Positions 1 to 7,973 of a DNA stretch of 64,000 nucleotides are shown here, piece by piece; positions within the stretch are counted from its first letter, which is position 1; each line of letters begins with the position of its first letter. The stretch is from NCBI RefSeq assembly GCF_003185895.1, contig NZ_QHLY01000005.1:248001-312000 (forward strand), read 5' to 3'. The notes below the pieces were generated by a model that was not told the DNA's origin, made no database searches, and saw only the letters and a list, made by a program, of their open reading frames with translations. Source of the DNA: Cryobacterium arcticum (lineage in GTDB: Bacteria > Actinomycetota > Actinomycetes > Actinomycetales > Microbacteriaceae). The position numbers and the translations under genes are program-made.

Positions 1-2
1 CC

Positions 3-428
3 GGGCAACGGGTGTTGCTGGCCGACCTCGGCCCGGCCATCGGCTGGTTCGCGGTGTTCTTCGCCTTCGGCTTCGTCATGATCGCCGCCCTGTTCGCCGC
101 GACGGCCTCGATGGTGTCTCGGCAGGAAGACGTGGGCACCACCACCGCCCCGGTCACGTACCTGGTGATGCTCCCCTACATTCTGGTGATCATCTTCAAC
201 GACAACCCGCTGGTGATGGCGATCATGTCGTACGTGCCGTTCTCCGCCCCGGTCGGGATGCCCGTGCGCATCTTCCTGGGTACGGCCGAGTGGTGGGAGC
301 CGATCCTGTCGCTGGTCATCCTCGCCCTCACCACCGCCGGGGTGATCCTGTTCGGCTCCCGCATCTACCGCAACTCACTGCTGCGGATGGGCGGCCGGGT
401 CACCTACAAGCAGGCTCTGCGCGGCTGA
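3..428 (+). CDS. ABC-2 type transporter permease, C-terminal part (5' end outside window)
   Basis: The reading frame is open from base 3, so the GTG at 12 is probably internal and the gene continues upstream of the window. The visible ~140 residues contain three or four hydrophobic helices: a G-W-F-A-V-F-F-A-F-G-F-V helix, a T-Y-L-V-M-L-P-Y-I-L-V-I helix, and a helix near the end. There is a short S-Y-V-P-F-S-A-P loop, and the protein ends in a basic tail. The P-F-S-A-P motif and helix pattern match the C-terminal half of NatB/ABC-2 family permeases, which pair with a separate ATPase, presumably encoded upstream. The substrate cannot be told. Confidence 0.7.
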   Translation, partial: GQRVLLADLGPAIGWFAVFFAFGFVMIAALFAATASMVSRQEDVGTTTAPVTYLVMLPYILVIIFNDNPLVMAIMSYVPFSAPVGMPVRIFLGTAEWWEPILSLVILALTTAGVILFGSRIYRNSLLRMGGRVTYKQALRG

Positions 429-486
429 TCACCCGGCGGAGCAGCCCGCCGATTGCGCGGCGAATCGTTCCGCCACAAAGAATCCG

Positions 487-536
487 GTCTGCCCCGGGGC
501 CTCCGCACACGTTCCGTGCGGGGCCCCGGAGCAGAC
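487..536. terminator. Strong GC-rich hairpin after the ABC-2 permease
   Basis: A long, nearly perfect inverted repeat runs from GTCTGC (487-492) to GCAGAC (531-536), with the inner arms CCGGGGCC and GGCCCCGG. It lies between the permease stop and the next start. It has no T-run, as is common for actinobacterial terminators. Confidence 0.6.
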
Positions 537-574
537 GCACAGATTCACTGCGTCTGTTTGCGCCAAGATGGAGT

Positions 575-1645
575 GTGACCACCCTCCATGACCTACTCTC
601 CCGCGGCTTCGCCTCCGACAATTATTCGGGCATCCACCCGGAGATCCTCGACGCGATAGTACGTGCCAACGGCGCCCACCAGATCGCCTACGGCGACGAC
701 GTGTACACCGCCGAACTGCAGCGAGTATTCGCCCGCCACTTCGGCGAGGGCGTGCAGGCGTTCCCGGTCTTCAACGGCACCGGCGCCAACGTCACTGCGC
801 TGCAGTCGATGCTGCCTCGCTGGGGAGCGGTGGTGTGCGCGAGCACCGCGCATATCAACACCGACGAGGGCGGCGCGCCCGAACGTGTCGGCGGGCTCAA
901 GCTGTTGCCGGTGGCGACCCCCGACGGCAAGCTCACCCCCGACCTGATCGACCAGGAAGCCTGGGGCTGGGGCGACGAGCACCGCGCCCAGCCGCTCGTG
1001 GTGTCGATCACCCAGACCACCGAACTCGGCACCCTCTACACGCCGGCCGAGGTGCGCGCCATCGCCGACCACGCACACGCCAAGGGCATGTTGCTGCACA
1101 TGGACGGAGCCCGCATCTCCAACGCCGCCGCCGCCCTCGGGGTGCCGTTCAAGGAATTCACCACCGACGCCGGCGTCGACCTGCTCAGCTTCGGCGGCAC
1201 CAAGAACGGCATGATGCTGGGCGAGTGCATCGTGGTGCTCAACCCCGACGCATCCACCGGGCTCAAGTACCTGCGCAAGATCAACATGCAGCTTTCGTCG
1301 AAGATGCGGTTCATCTCCGCCCAGCTGATCGCCTTGCTCGACGGTGACCTGTGGCTGCGCAACGCCGATCACGCCAACGCCATGGCCGCGCGCCTGCGCG
1401 GTGCCCTGGAAGAGGGCCTGATGGATGGCTCGGTGACCGGAATCTCGTTCAGCCAGCCCACGCAGGCCAATGCGATCTTCGCCGTGCTGCCGGCAGGCGT
1501 GGCCGATAAGGTGCGCGAGGCATACCGGTTCTACGACTGGAACCCTGCCACCGGCGAGGTGCGCTGGATGTGCGGCTTCGACACCACCCCGGAAGACGTC
1601 GACGACTTTGTCGCCGCCCTGACCAAGGAGCTGGCCACAGCATGA
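575..1645 (+). CDS. Low-specificity L-threonine aldolase-like PLP enzyme
   Basis: 356 residues from a GTG at 575. The open frame reaches further upstream, but homology begins at the T-L-H-D-L-L-S-R-G-F-A-S-D-N-Y-S-G-I-H-P segment, so 575 is preferred. Fold-type I aldolases of the GLY1/LtaE group cleave L-threonine or allo-threonine to glycine and acetaldehyde in the cytosol. Visible hallmarks are the N-terminal S-D-N-Y-S-G-I-H, the V-F-N-G-T-G-A-N cofactor loop, H-M-D-G-A-R-I-S-N-A before the active site, and F-G-G-T-K-N-G with the Schiff-base lysine at about K209. Length is normal for the family. It overlaps the next gene by 4 bp (ATGA), so the two are probably translationally coupled. Confidence 0.88.
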   Translation: MTTLHDLLSRGFASDNYSGIHPEILDAIVRANGAHQIAYGDDVYTAELQRVFARHFGEGVQAFPVFNGTGANVTALQSMLPRWGAVVCASTAHINTDEGGAPERVGGLKLLPVATPDGKLTPDLIDQEAWGWGDEHRAQPLVVSITQTTELGTLYTPAEVRAIADHAHAKGMLLHMDGARISNAAAALGVPFKEFTTDAGVDLLSFGGTKNGMMLGECIVVLNPDASTGLKYLRKINMQLSSKMRFISAQLIALLDGDLWLRNADHANAMAARLRGALEEGLMDGSVTGISFSQPTQANAIFAVLPAGVADKVREAYRFYDWNPATGEVRWMCGFDTTPEDVDDFVAALTKELATA

Positions 1646-3345
1646 ACGTCTTCGCGAGCAAACCCTGGCTGGCGTCTTACGCGGTCGGCGTGCCCAACGC
1701 CATCCCCGACCCCACCGAGACCCTCGTCGACATGATCGAGGGCTCCACCCGCCGGTTCGCCGGCGAGGTCGCGCTGGACTTCTTCGGCGGCACCATGACC
1801 TACGCCGAACTCGGCGACGAGATCTCCCGGGTGGCCAACGGCCTGCGCCGTCTCGGCGTGAAGCCGGGCGACCGGGTGGCGCTCGTGCTGCCGAACTGCC
1901 CGCAGCACATCGTGGCGTTCTACGCCGTGCTGCGCCTGGGCGCGATCGTGGTCGAGCACAACCCGCTCTACACCGAGCGGGAACTGCGCCACCAGTTCGA
2001 AGACCACGGCGCCAGCGTCGCCATCGTCTGGGACAAGGTCTACTCCATGGTGCGCGGCTTCCCCCGCGACATGGGCTTGCACACCGTCGTCGCGGTCGAC
2101 ATCACCCGGTCGATGCCGCTGGCCACCCGGCTGGCCCTGCGCCTGCCGATCTCCAAGTCCCGCACCGCCCGCGGCGCCCTCACCGTGGCCCAGCCGCTCA
2201 AGGACGCCATCGAGTGGAGCGCCCTAGTGGGCTCCCGCCGGCTGCGCACCGCGCATCCGCGCCCGTTGCTCGGCGACACCGCCGTGCTGCAGTACACCAG
2301 CGGCACCACCGGCACGCCCAAGGGCGCCATCCTGTCGCACTTCAACCTGCAGGCCAACGCCCAGCAGAGCGAAGCCTGGGTGCCCGGCCTCGAACGTGGC
2401 AAAGAGGTCTTCTACGGCGTGCTGCCGATGTTCCACGCCTACGGCCTCACCCTCTGCCTCACCGTGGCGATGTCCATCGGTGCCCGCCTGGTGCTGTTCC
2501 CCAAGTTCGACGTGGGTCTGGTGCTGAACGCCGTCAAGCGCACCCCGCCCACATTCCTGCCCGCCGTGCCGCCGATCTACGACAAGCTCGTGAAGGCGGC
2601 GAACGAGAAGGGCATCAGCCTGCGCGGCACCAAGTACGCCATTTCCGGAGCGATGAGCCTGCCGTTGGCGACAGTGGAACTCTGGGAGACCGCCACCGGT
2701 GGCCTGCTCGTCGAGGGCTACGGCATGACGGAGTGCTCACCGATCGCGGTCGGCAACCCGATCGGTTCCAGCCGCCGGCCCGGCACGGTTGGCGTGCCGT
2801 TCCCCAGCACCGAGATCCGGGTCGTCGACCCGAAGGATCCCACCGTGGACCGCGGCTTCGACGAAGAGGGCGAGCTGCTCGTGCGCGGCCCGCAGGTCTT
2901 CTCCGGCTATTGGGACCGCCCCACCGAGACCGCCCAGGTGCTGCTGGCGGATGGCTGGCTGCGCACCGGTGACATCGTCACGGTGTCATCCGACGGCTTC
3001 GTCACCGTGGTCGACCGCATCAAGGAACTCATCATCACCGGCGGCTTCAACGTGTCGCCGTCGGAGGTGGAGGCCGCGTTGCTGTCTCACCCCGATATCG
3101 CCGATGCCGCCGTGGTCGGCCTCAAGGCCGAGACCGGCGGGGAAGACGTGATTGCCGCGGTCGTGCTTGTCCCCGGCGCCACCCTCGACGTTGCGGGCCT
3201 GCGCGAATACTGCCGCACCCGCATCTCCGCCTACAAGGTGCCTCGCCGCATCGTCGAGGTCGACGACCTGCCTCGCTCGCTGGTGGGCAAGGTGCTGCGC
3301 CGGCAGGTGCGCGACAGCCTGGCCGCCCAGACGCCCGCCGGCTGA
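1642..3345 (+). CDS. Long-chain fatty acid-CoA ligase (AMP-binding, ANL superfamily)
   Basis: 567 residues, starting at the ATG that overlaps the aldolase stop. It activates a carboxylic acid, probably a fatty acid, to an acyl-adenylate and then to the CoA thioester. Diagnostic motifs are all present: the P-loop T-S-G-T-T-G-T-P-K-G (about 219-228), Y-G-M-T-E (about 359-363), the hinge region W-L-R-T-G-D-I, D-R-I-K-E-L-I-I-T-G-G-F-N-V-S-P, and the catalytic lysine in L-V-G-K-V-L-R (about 549). It resembles FadD-type long-chain ligases in having the V-E-H-N-P-L-Y-T-E-R-E-L segment. No signal peptide or membrane segment is seen. Substrate chain length is not determined. Confidence 0.9.
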   Translation: MNVFASKPWLASYAVGVPNAIPDPTETLVDMIEGSTRRFAGEVALDFFGGTMTYAELGDEISRVANGLRRLGVKPGDRVALVLPNCPQHIVAFYAVLRLGAIVVEHNPLYTERELRHQFEDHGASVAIVWDKVYSMVRGFPRDMGLHTVVAVDITRSMPLATRLALRLPISKSRTARGALTVAQPLKDAIEWSALVGSRRLRTAHPRPLLGDTAVLQYTSGTTGTPKGAILSHFNLQANAQQSEAWVPGLERGKEVFYGVLPMFHAYGLTLCLTVAMSIGARLVLFPKFDVGLVLNAVKRTPPTFLPAVPPIYDKLVKAANEKGISLRGTKYAISGAMSLPLATVELWETATGGLLVEGYGMTECSPIAVGNPIGSSRRPGTVGVPFPSTEIRVVDPKDPTVDRGFDEEGELLVRGPQVFSGYWDRPTETAQVLLADGWLRTGDIVTVSSDGFVTVVDRIKELIITGGFNVSPSEVEAALLSHPDIADAAVVGLKAETGGEDVIAAVVLVPGATLDVAGLREYCRTRISAYKVPRRIVEVDDLPRSLVGKVLRRQVRDSLAAQTPAG

Positions 3346-3356
3346 CCCGGCGCTCT

Positions 3357-3384
3357 GGCAGGTACACCGCTGGGTGCACCTGCC
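3357..3384. terminator. Hairpin terminator after the acyl-CoA ligase
   Basis: The arms 3357-3368 (GGCAGGTACACC) and 3373-3384 (GGTGCACCTGCC) pair over 12 bp with one mismatch and a four-base loop. The hairpin begins 11 bp after the ligase stop codon. Confidence 0.6.
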
Positions 3385-3518
3385 TCTGCGACTGCGAGCC
3401 CACCTGTACGAACTCACATGCGAATGCATGGAATACCTGCGCGCGCCGCGCGTTGGAGTCACAGGGACAACGGTGCCCCACATCCGATTCACCTCATTGG
3501 TATAGAAAGCCGGGCACC

Positions 3519-4094
3519 ATGACCCTCATCACCGATTCCCACAGCCGCGTCGCCGACACCACGTCGCCGATCCTCCCCGCCCTCGCTGAGCGCTGGAGCC
3601 CCCGTGGCTTCGACCCCACCGCAGTGATCGACGAAGACACCCTCACCACGGTGCTCGAAGCCGCCCGCTGGGCGCCGTCCGGCAACAACAACCAGCCGGC
3701 CCGCTTCATCGTCGCCCGCCGCGGCTCCGCGAGCTTCACCAAGATCCACCAGCACCTGATGGGCTTCAACCAGGCGTGGGCCGACAAGGCATCCGTGCTG
3801 ATCCTCAACATCGCCGAGGGTGACAACCCCTGGGCCCAGTACGACCTCGGCCAGGCCGTCGCCCACCTCACCATCCAGGCCCAGCACGAGGGACTGTTCA
3901 CCCACCAGCTCGGCGGCATCGACCGCAAGGGCTTGGCTGACGCGTTCAACCTCAAGGCCAGCCAGGCCGCCGTCACCGTGACTGTGCTCGGTGTGCTCGG
4001 CGACGCCGAGGCGCTCTCCCCCGAGCTGCTCCAGCGCGAGACCGCCCCGCGCACCCGCAAGCCCCTCACCGAGGTTGTGCTGGTCAACGACTAA
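3519..4094 (+). CDS. Nitroreductase family protein
   Basis: 191 residues from the ATG at 3519. The open frame extends to 3453 but the family begins near this ATG. The N-terminal half contains the nitroreductase FMN-binding signature R-W-S-P-R-G-F, followed by E-A-A-R-W-A-P-S-G-N-N-N-Q-P-A-R-F, which contacts the flavin phosphate. The H-Q-L-G-G-I segment follows near residue 130. Members form homodimers that bind FMN and reduce nitro compounds, quinones or other small electrophiles with NAD(P)H. The physiological substrate cannot be inferred. It appears monocistronic, between two terminator hairpins. Confidence 0.85.
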   Translation: MTLITDSHSRVADTTSPILPALAERWSPRGFDPTAVIDEDTLTTVLEAARWAPSGNNNQPARFIVARRGSASFTKIHQHLMGFNQAWADKASVLILNIAEGDNPWAQYDLGQAVAHLTIQAQHEGLFTHQLGGIDRKGLADAFNLKASQAAVTVTVLGVLGDAEALSPELLQRETAPRTRKPLTEVVLVND

Positions 4095-4104
4095 GACCTG
4101 CACC

Positions 4105-4229
4105 CGAGTTGCCAGTTGAGGCCCCCTCCGGCACGTCGAACGGGCGCCAACTGGCAACTCGGCCTCGGGCTCCGCTGTGACATGCCAGTTCCGGCCCCCT
4201 CAGGCACCTTGAGGGGGCGCAAACTGGCA
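4105..4229. repeat. Two adjacent palindromic repeats built on GTTGCCAGTT / AACTGGCAAC
   Basis: Unit 1 pairs CGAGTTGCCAGTT (4105-4117) with AACTGGCAACTCG (4149-4161). Unit 2 pairs TGCCAGTT (4183-4190) with AACTGGCA (4222-4229), with an inner stem GCCCCCTCA (4194-4202) / TGAGGGGGC (4210-4218). The two units share arms and internal G/C boxes, so they are copies of one element. No gene lies between 4095 and 4380. Confidence 0.75.
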
Positions 4230-4330
4230 ACTCACCTGGCGGACCTGCTGCCAGCGGGGCCGCTCGGCGCTGCGCCATGCGCCACTCTCCGCAGTGCGCG
4301 CATCCCGCCCCACTTGCCGCACACATAACT

Positions 4331-4361
4331 AACGCCCCCTCGCATCTCGCGAGGGGGCGTT
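4331..4361. terminator. Bidirectional terminator between convergent genes
   Basis: A perfect 13-bp stem, AACGCCCCCTCGC (4331-4343) with GCGAGGGGGCGTT (4349-4361), and a five-base loop. It lies between the plus-strand nitroreductase and the minus-strand dehydrogenase, so it can serve both. Confidence 0.8.
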
Positions 4362-4380
4362 CGTCGTTCAGCGCTGCACC

Positions 4381-5430
4381 CTACGGGCGCAGCAGAACCT
4401 TGATGGCGCGGCGCTGGTCCATGGCGGCGTAGGCCTCGGCCACCTCGGTCAGCGGCAGCTGCAGGTCGAAGACTCGGCCGGGGTTGATCGCTCCGCTGAG
4501 CACCTCCGGCAGCAGTTCCTCAACATAGGCGCGCACGGATGCGACTCCGCCGTTCACGCCGACGTTGCGGCCGAAGAGTGCCTTGATCGGCAGCTCGGCG
4601 CCGCCGTTCGGCACGCCGACGTAGCCGACCATGCCACCCGGGCGGGCCGAGCGGATCGCCTGGTCCATCGATTCCTGGGTGCCGACGCACTCGAGCACGA
4701 AGTCGGCGCCCACGCCGTCGAACATCTCGTGGATGCGCTCGACACCGGCGTCGCCGCGCTCTTCGACGATGTCGGTGGCGCCGAACTCGCGGGCGACGGC
4801 CTGCCGGTCGGCGTGCCGCGACATGGCGACGATGCGGGAGGCGCCGAGGCGCTTGGCGGCGATGATCGCGCAGAGTCCGACGGCCCCGTCGCCGACCACC
4901 ACGACGGTGCTGCCAGGGGTGACGCCGGCCGACACCGCGGCGTGGTGCCCGGTGCCCATCACATCGGCCAGGGTGAGAAGGCCGGGAACCTGGTCATCCG
5001 TGGGCTGCACGGGGGTGGCCACCAGCGACCCGTCGGCGTGCGGAACCCGCACACGCTCGCCCTGGGCGCCGTCGGCGAACCCGCCGAGCTGGTCGTTCGA
5101 GCCCCACCAGCCGCCGTTCAGGCAGGAGGTGCTGACGCCGTTGACGCAGTTGACGCAGGTGTTGTCGCAGTCGTAGAACGGGGCGATGACGAAGTCGCCC
5201 ACCTTGATGGTGGTGACGTCGGGCCCGATCTCGTCGACGATGCCGACGAACTCGTGGCCGATCCGGTGCGGCTCCTTGGTGGGGGTCACACCGCGGTACG
5301 GCCACAGGTCTGAGCCGCACACGCAGGCCGCTACGACCCGCACAATGGCGTCGCCGCCGGTGGAGAGAACGGGGTTGGGAACTTCATCGAGTCGGATATC
5401 CCGCTCGCCGTAAATAACTGTTGCACGCAT
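4381..5430 (-). CDS. Zinc-dependent alcohol dehydrogenase (MDR superfamily)
   Basis: 349 residues. It is a classical zinc-containing medium-chain dehydrogenase. Catalytic zinc ligands are C38 (C-G-S-D) and the H59-E60 pair in G-H-E-F-V-G. Structural zinc ligands are C88, C92, C95 and C103, spaced C-x3-C-x2-C-x7-C. The Rossmann motif G-D-G-A-V-G-L-C-A follows near residue 180. The D-L-W-P-Y-R-G segment and overall sequence resemble threonine/sorbitol-type or formaldehyde-type dehydrogenases, but the substrate is unclear. It is divergent from the flavin monooxygenase gene at 5502, with 71 bp between their starts. Confidence 0.87.
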   Translation of the reverse strand: MRATVIYGERDIRLDEVPNPVLSTGGDAIVRVVAACVCGSDLWPYRGVTPTKEPHRIGHEFVGIVDEIGPDVTTIKVGDFVIAPFYDCDNTCVNCVNGVSTSCLNGGWWGSNDQLGGFADGAQGERVRVPHADGSLVATPVQPTDDQVPGLLTLADVMGTGHHAAVSAGVTPGSTVVVVGDGAVGLCAIIAAKRLGASRIVAMSRHADRQAVAREFGATDIVEERGDAGVERIHEMFDGVGADFVLECVGTQESMDQAIRSARPGGMVGYVGVPNGGAELPIKALFGRNVGVNGGVASVRAYVEELLPEVLSGAINPGRVFDLQLPLTEVAEAYAAMDQRRAIKVLLRP

Positions 5431-5464
5431 CCCAAAAGCCTAACCCCGCCGGTATGACCGACTG

Positions 5465-5495
5465 TTGCGTGGGGGCCCGGCGCCTCTCGTAGTGT
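5465..5495 (+). promoter_or_regulatory. Probable leaderless promoter of the flavin monooxygenase gene
   Basis: TTGCGT (5465-5470) and TAGTGT (5490-5495) are separated by 19 bp, and the ATG follows the second box by only 6 nt. This -10-to-start spacing implies a leaderless mRNA. The same arrangement is seen before the genes at 19625 and 62774. Confidence 0.5.
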
Positions 5496-5501
5496 GGGCT
5501 G

Positions 5502-6881
5502 ATGACCTCGTCTCCGCACGCCCAGGCCCGGCCCTTGCGTTTCAACGCATTCGTGATGAACACGGCCTCGCACATCCAGCACGGCCAGTGGCGGCGACCG
5601 GATGCCCGGCAGCACGAGTTCAACGACGTGGACCTGTGGATCGAGGTGGCGCAGACCCTCGAGCGGGGTGCCTTCGACGCCCTGTTCTTGGCCGATGTGG
5701 TCGGGGTCTACGGACCCGTCGGTGGCAACTACACGGTGAACGCCCGGGAGGGCCTGCAACTGCCCAACAACGACCCGTCGGTGCTGCTCGGCGCGCTGGC
5801 CACCCACACCACGCACCTCGGCCTGGCATTCACCAGCTCGATCCTGCAGGCGCATCCGTTCGAATTCGCCCGCCGGGTGTCGACTCTCGACCACATCTCG
5901 CGCGGCCGGGTGGCGTGGAACATCGTGACCAGCTTCCAGGAGAGTGCGGCCCGCAACTTCGGTCTCGACCGGCTGGGCGACCACGACAGCCGCTACGACC
6001 AGGCCGCCGAATACCTCGACGTGGTCTACAAGCTCTGGGAAGGCTCCTGGGACGACGACGCGCTGCTACGGGATAAGGCCGGGGCGTTCTCCGACGTCGA
6101 CGGTATCCACCGGATCAACCATGAGGGCGAGCACTACCGGGTGGAGGGACCCCACCTGTCGTCACCGTCGCCGCAGCGCACGCCGTTCCTGTTCCAGGCC
6201 GGATCATCCCCCAAGGGCCGCCAGTTCGCCGGCACCCACGCCGAGGCGCAGTTCGTGGGCGGCAGCACCCCAGAGCAGGTGCGGACGATCATCAGCGACA
6301 CCCGCGATGTCGCGGTGGCGCAAGGGCGCGGTCCCGACGACATCCTCTTTTACGTGGCGTTGAGTTTCATCATCGGCAGCACCGAGGAAGAGGCAAAGCG
6401 CCTCGAGCGGGAGTACGACGAGTACGCCAGCGAGGAAGGCTTCCTGGCCCACGCCAACCTCGGCGTCGCGCAGGACGACGGCACGCCCTACCCGCCGGAC
6501 ACCCTGCTGCGCGACATCACCACCAACGGCAACAGGTCCACTCTGGCCAGCGTCACGCACAGCATCGAGGGTCGCGAGCCCACGGTGCGCGACCTCGGCG
6601 AGCTCTCGGCCAAACGGCACATCCGGGTGGTGGGCACGCCCGATCAGATCGCCGACCAGCTGCACGACTGGCGGGCGGCCGGTGTCGATGGCGTGAACGT
6701 CGTCAACTGGGTCCTTCCCGGCAGCTACACCGACTTCGTCGACCACGTCACCCCGGTGTTGCAGGACCGCGGCCTGCAGCAGCGCGAATACGCGCCGGGC
6801 AGCCTGCGCGAGAAGCTGACCGGATCGGCACTCACCAACGAACGGCACCCCTCGGCGAAGTACCGCGGGGCGTTCAGGTAG
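5502..6881 (+). CDS. LLM-class flavin-dependent monooxygenase, NtaA/SnaA/DszA/SoxA family
   Basis: 459 residues. These enzymes use reduced FMN from a separate reductase and O2 to oxidise N- or S-containing substrates, for example nitrilotriacetate, dibenzothiophene sulfone or N-acetyl-S-alkylcysteines. Family features seen here are the N-terminal L-R-F-N-A-F-V-M-N strand, H-G-Q-W-R-R-P, F-D-A-L-F-L-A-D, the L-D-H-I-S-R-G-R-V-A-W-N-I-V-T-S motif, the D-R-Y/D-S-R-Y-D-Q-A-A-E-Y helix, and Q-A-G-S-S-P-K-G-R near residue 230. Length is typical. It stands alone, with a leaderless-type promoter, and ends at a large bidirectional hairpin. Its substrate is not known; see the organosulfur region downstream. 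Confidence 0.87.
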   Translation: MTSSPHAQARPLRFNAFVMNTASHIQHGQWRRPDARQHEFNDVDLWIEVAQTLERGAFDALFLADVVGVYGPVGGNYTVNAREGLQLPNNDPSVLLGALATHTTHLGLAFTSSILQAHPFEFARRVSTLDHISRGRVAWNIVTSFQESAARNFGLDRLGDHDSRYDQAAEYLDVVYKLWEGSWDDDALLRDKAGAFSDVDGIHRINHEGEHYRVEGPHLSSPSPQRTPFLFQAGSSPKGRQFAGTHAEAQFVGGSTPEQVRTIISDTRDVAVAQGRGPDDILFYVALSFIIGSTEEEAKRLEREYDEYASEEGFLAHANLGVAQDDGTPYPPDTLLRDITTNGNRSTLASVTHSIEGREPTVRDLGELSAKRHIRVVGTPDQIADQLHDWRAAGVDGVNVVNWVLPGSYTDFVDHVTPVLQDRGLQQREYAPGSLREKLTGSALTNERHPSAKYRGAFR

Positions 6882-6891
6882 AACACGTCAC

Positions 6892-6966
6892 CTAAAAAGG
6901 AGATAGTCACTTCATAAGGACGTTTTCGCGAATATCGTCCTTTTTTGCGCACTATTGCCTTTTTAG
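6892..6966. terminator. Extended palindrome and bidirectional terminator between convergent genes
   Basis: Outer arms CTAAAAAGGAGATAGT (6892-6907) and ACTATTGCCTTTTTAG (6951-6966) pair with two mismatches. An inner stem, AAGGACG (6916-6922) / CGTCCTT (6936-6942), is followed by TTTT, giving a textbook intrinsic terminator on the plus strand. The A/T richness is unusual for this genome. Confidence 0.75.
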
Positions 6967-6978
6967 CGGGCGGATGCC

Positions 6979-7491
6979 TCAATACCAGTCGGTCTGGCTG
7001 AGGAAACGTACGACGACGACTGGGGAGCCGTTCATCCGGGCCGAAAGCACCTTCGCCTGGGCCACAGCATGGTTGATCTCGTCGTAGAGCTGCACCCTCA
7101 AATGGCTGAAGCTCGTGCCCTCGGTGATGGCGAAGAAACCTGCGGATCCCCGCTTCGGCTTTGCCTCATGTCGGTGCGGCCAGATCCGCACGAGCTTGCC
7201 CTCGGCGACGACCGCGCGCTTCTCAAAGAGGGTCAGGACCGTCCGGTCCGGCGGAATCGACTTTCTCGGCTGCTTGGGGTCGAATTGTCCGAGGATGGTC
7301 GGCGATACGCCCACGTTTGTTTCCAGCAGGCGAGCCGTTTCCCGGTGCCCGGTGTCGAATGCCGACGGCTCACCCTCCAACCAGTCGCTGCCGAAGATGC
7401 AGTTGCGCAGTTGCGCAGCGATGGGTGGCATCGAGTCCGCGTGCCAGTCGCTGTCGTCCGTGAGGTAGTAGCTCTGTGGCTCGGCAGTCAT
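6979..7491 (-). CDS. Unrecognised protein next to the element's left attachment site
   Basis: 170 residues from the ATG at 7491; an in-frame ATG at 7509 adds six residues. It is soluble, with no signal peptide or clear motif. Segments such as R-T-V-L-T-L-F-E-K-R-A-V-V-A-E-G-K-L-V-R and S-F-S-H-L-R-V-Q-L-Y-D-E-I look like a compact alpha/beta fold. I do not recognise the family. Its start lies only 13-30 bp from the left 27-bp repeat. Before the island inserted, the gene therefore sat directly downstream of the tRNA on the same strand, and may have shared its transcript. Confidence 0.6.
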   Translation of the reverse strand: MTAEPQSYYLTDDSDWHADSMPPIAAQLRNCIFGSDWLEGEPSAFDTGHRETARLLETNVGVSPTILGQFDPKQPRKSIPPDRTVLTLFEKRAVVAEGKLVRIWPHRHEAKPKRGSAGFFAITEGTSFSHLRVQLYDEINHAVAQAKVLSARMNGSPVVVVRFLSQTDWY

Positions 7492-7521
7492 GAACACAGT
7501 CAACAGCATGCCGGGTGACTC

Positions 7522-7548
7522 GACGCGACGGCAGGATTCGAACCTGCG
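7522..7548. other. attL: left copy of the 27-bp attachment core
   Basis: Identical to 19439-19465 over 27 bp (GACGCGACGG...AACCTGCG). Sequence diverges immediately on both sides. It is the displaced tRNA 3'-end sequence. Confidence 0.85.
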
Positions 7549-7637
7549 GCGAAGCCCAGTATCGGCGGGGTTGTTAGCTGACTTGCCCGGAATTACGCGG
7601 GATTTGGGTCCGTTTCGATTTGCTCAATCTGAGTGGA

Positions 7638-7668
7638 TTGTGGGGAGTTGTGGGGTTTGCGTGTGGGG
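7638..7668 (+). promoter_or_regulatory. Putative integrase arm-binding sites, left end
   Basis: Three direct repeats, TTGTGGGG (7638-7645), TTGTGGGG (7648-7655) and TGTGGGG (7662-7668), sit about 90 bp inside attL. The same word recurs at 19359-19366 and as CGTGGGG at 19371-19377 near attR. Paired arm-site arrays flanking the core are typical of tyrosine-integrase attP sites. The assignment is inferred from position and repetition. Confidence 0.5.
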
Positions 7669-7727
7669 TGGCGCAGGTTGGAGCCGTGGCTGTAACGCCA
7701 TTCCATGGTCTGAGCAGTCCGCACGAC

Positions 7728-7973
7728 TCACCCTTGCTGACCGCTTATTCGCCGCCAGGACGCGTCCGTGAGACCGTAGGGGTTTCCCGGGAGCGCGGCA
7801 GTCTGATAGGTCTCCACATATGCCTCGATGGCAGCACGAGGGAACGTGAGAGTTCGACCCGACCGCAGGTATCCGATCTTCTGTTGGTACACCAAGCGAC
7901 GCAATTTGGACGGCTCTATCTTCAGATATGCCGCGGCCTGCTCGGCGGTGTTTATGTCGTCCAGATCGATCAT
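7728..7973 (-). CDS. Small helix-turn-helix (excisionase/MerR-type) DNA-binding protein
   Basis: 81 residues from the ATG at 7973, which is preceded by GGGAGG; the upstream in-frame extension is not needed. The body reads as a winged helix-turn-helix: T-A-E-Q-A-A-A-Y-L-K-I-E-P-S-K-L-R-R-L-V, then a short wing R-S-G-R-T-L-T-F, then A-I-E-A-Y-V. This is the excisionase / AlpA-like fold. The ATG overlaps the stop of the upstream HTH gene (ATGA), so the two form a coupled pair reading out towards attL. Likely a regulator or directionality factor of the cargo end. Confidence 0.65.
   Translation of the reverse strand: MIDLDDINTAEQAAAYLKIEPSKLRRLVYQQKIGYLRSGRTLTFPRAAIEAYVETYQTAALPGNPYGLTDASWRRISGQQG

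Noticed and set aside
593..1372. Long minus-strand frame opposite the threonine aldolase
   Set aside because: Antisense shadow: Gly/Val/His-rich and without motifs, while the plus strand encodes a complete conserved enzyme.
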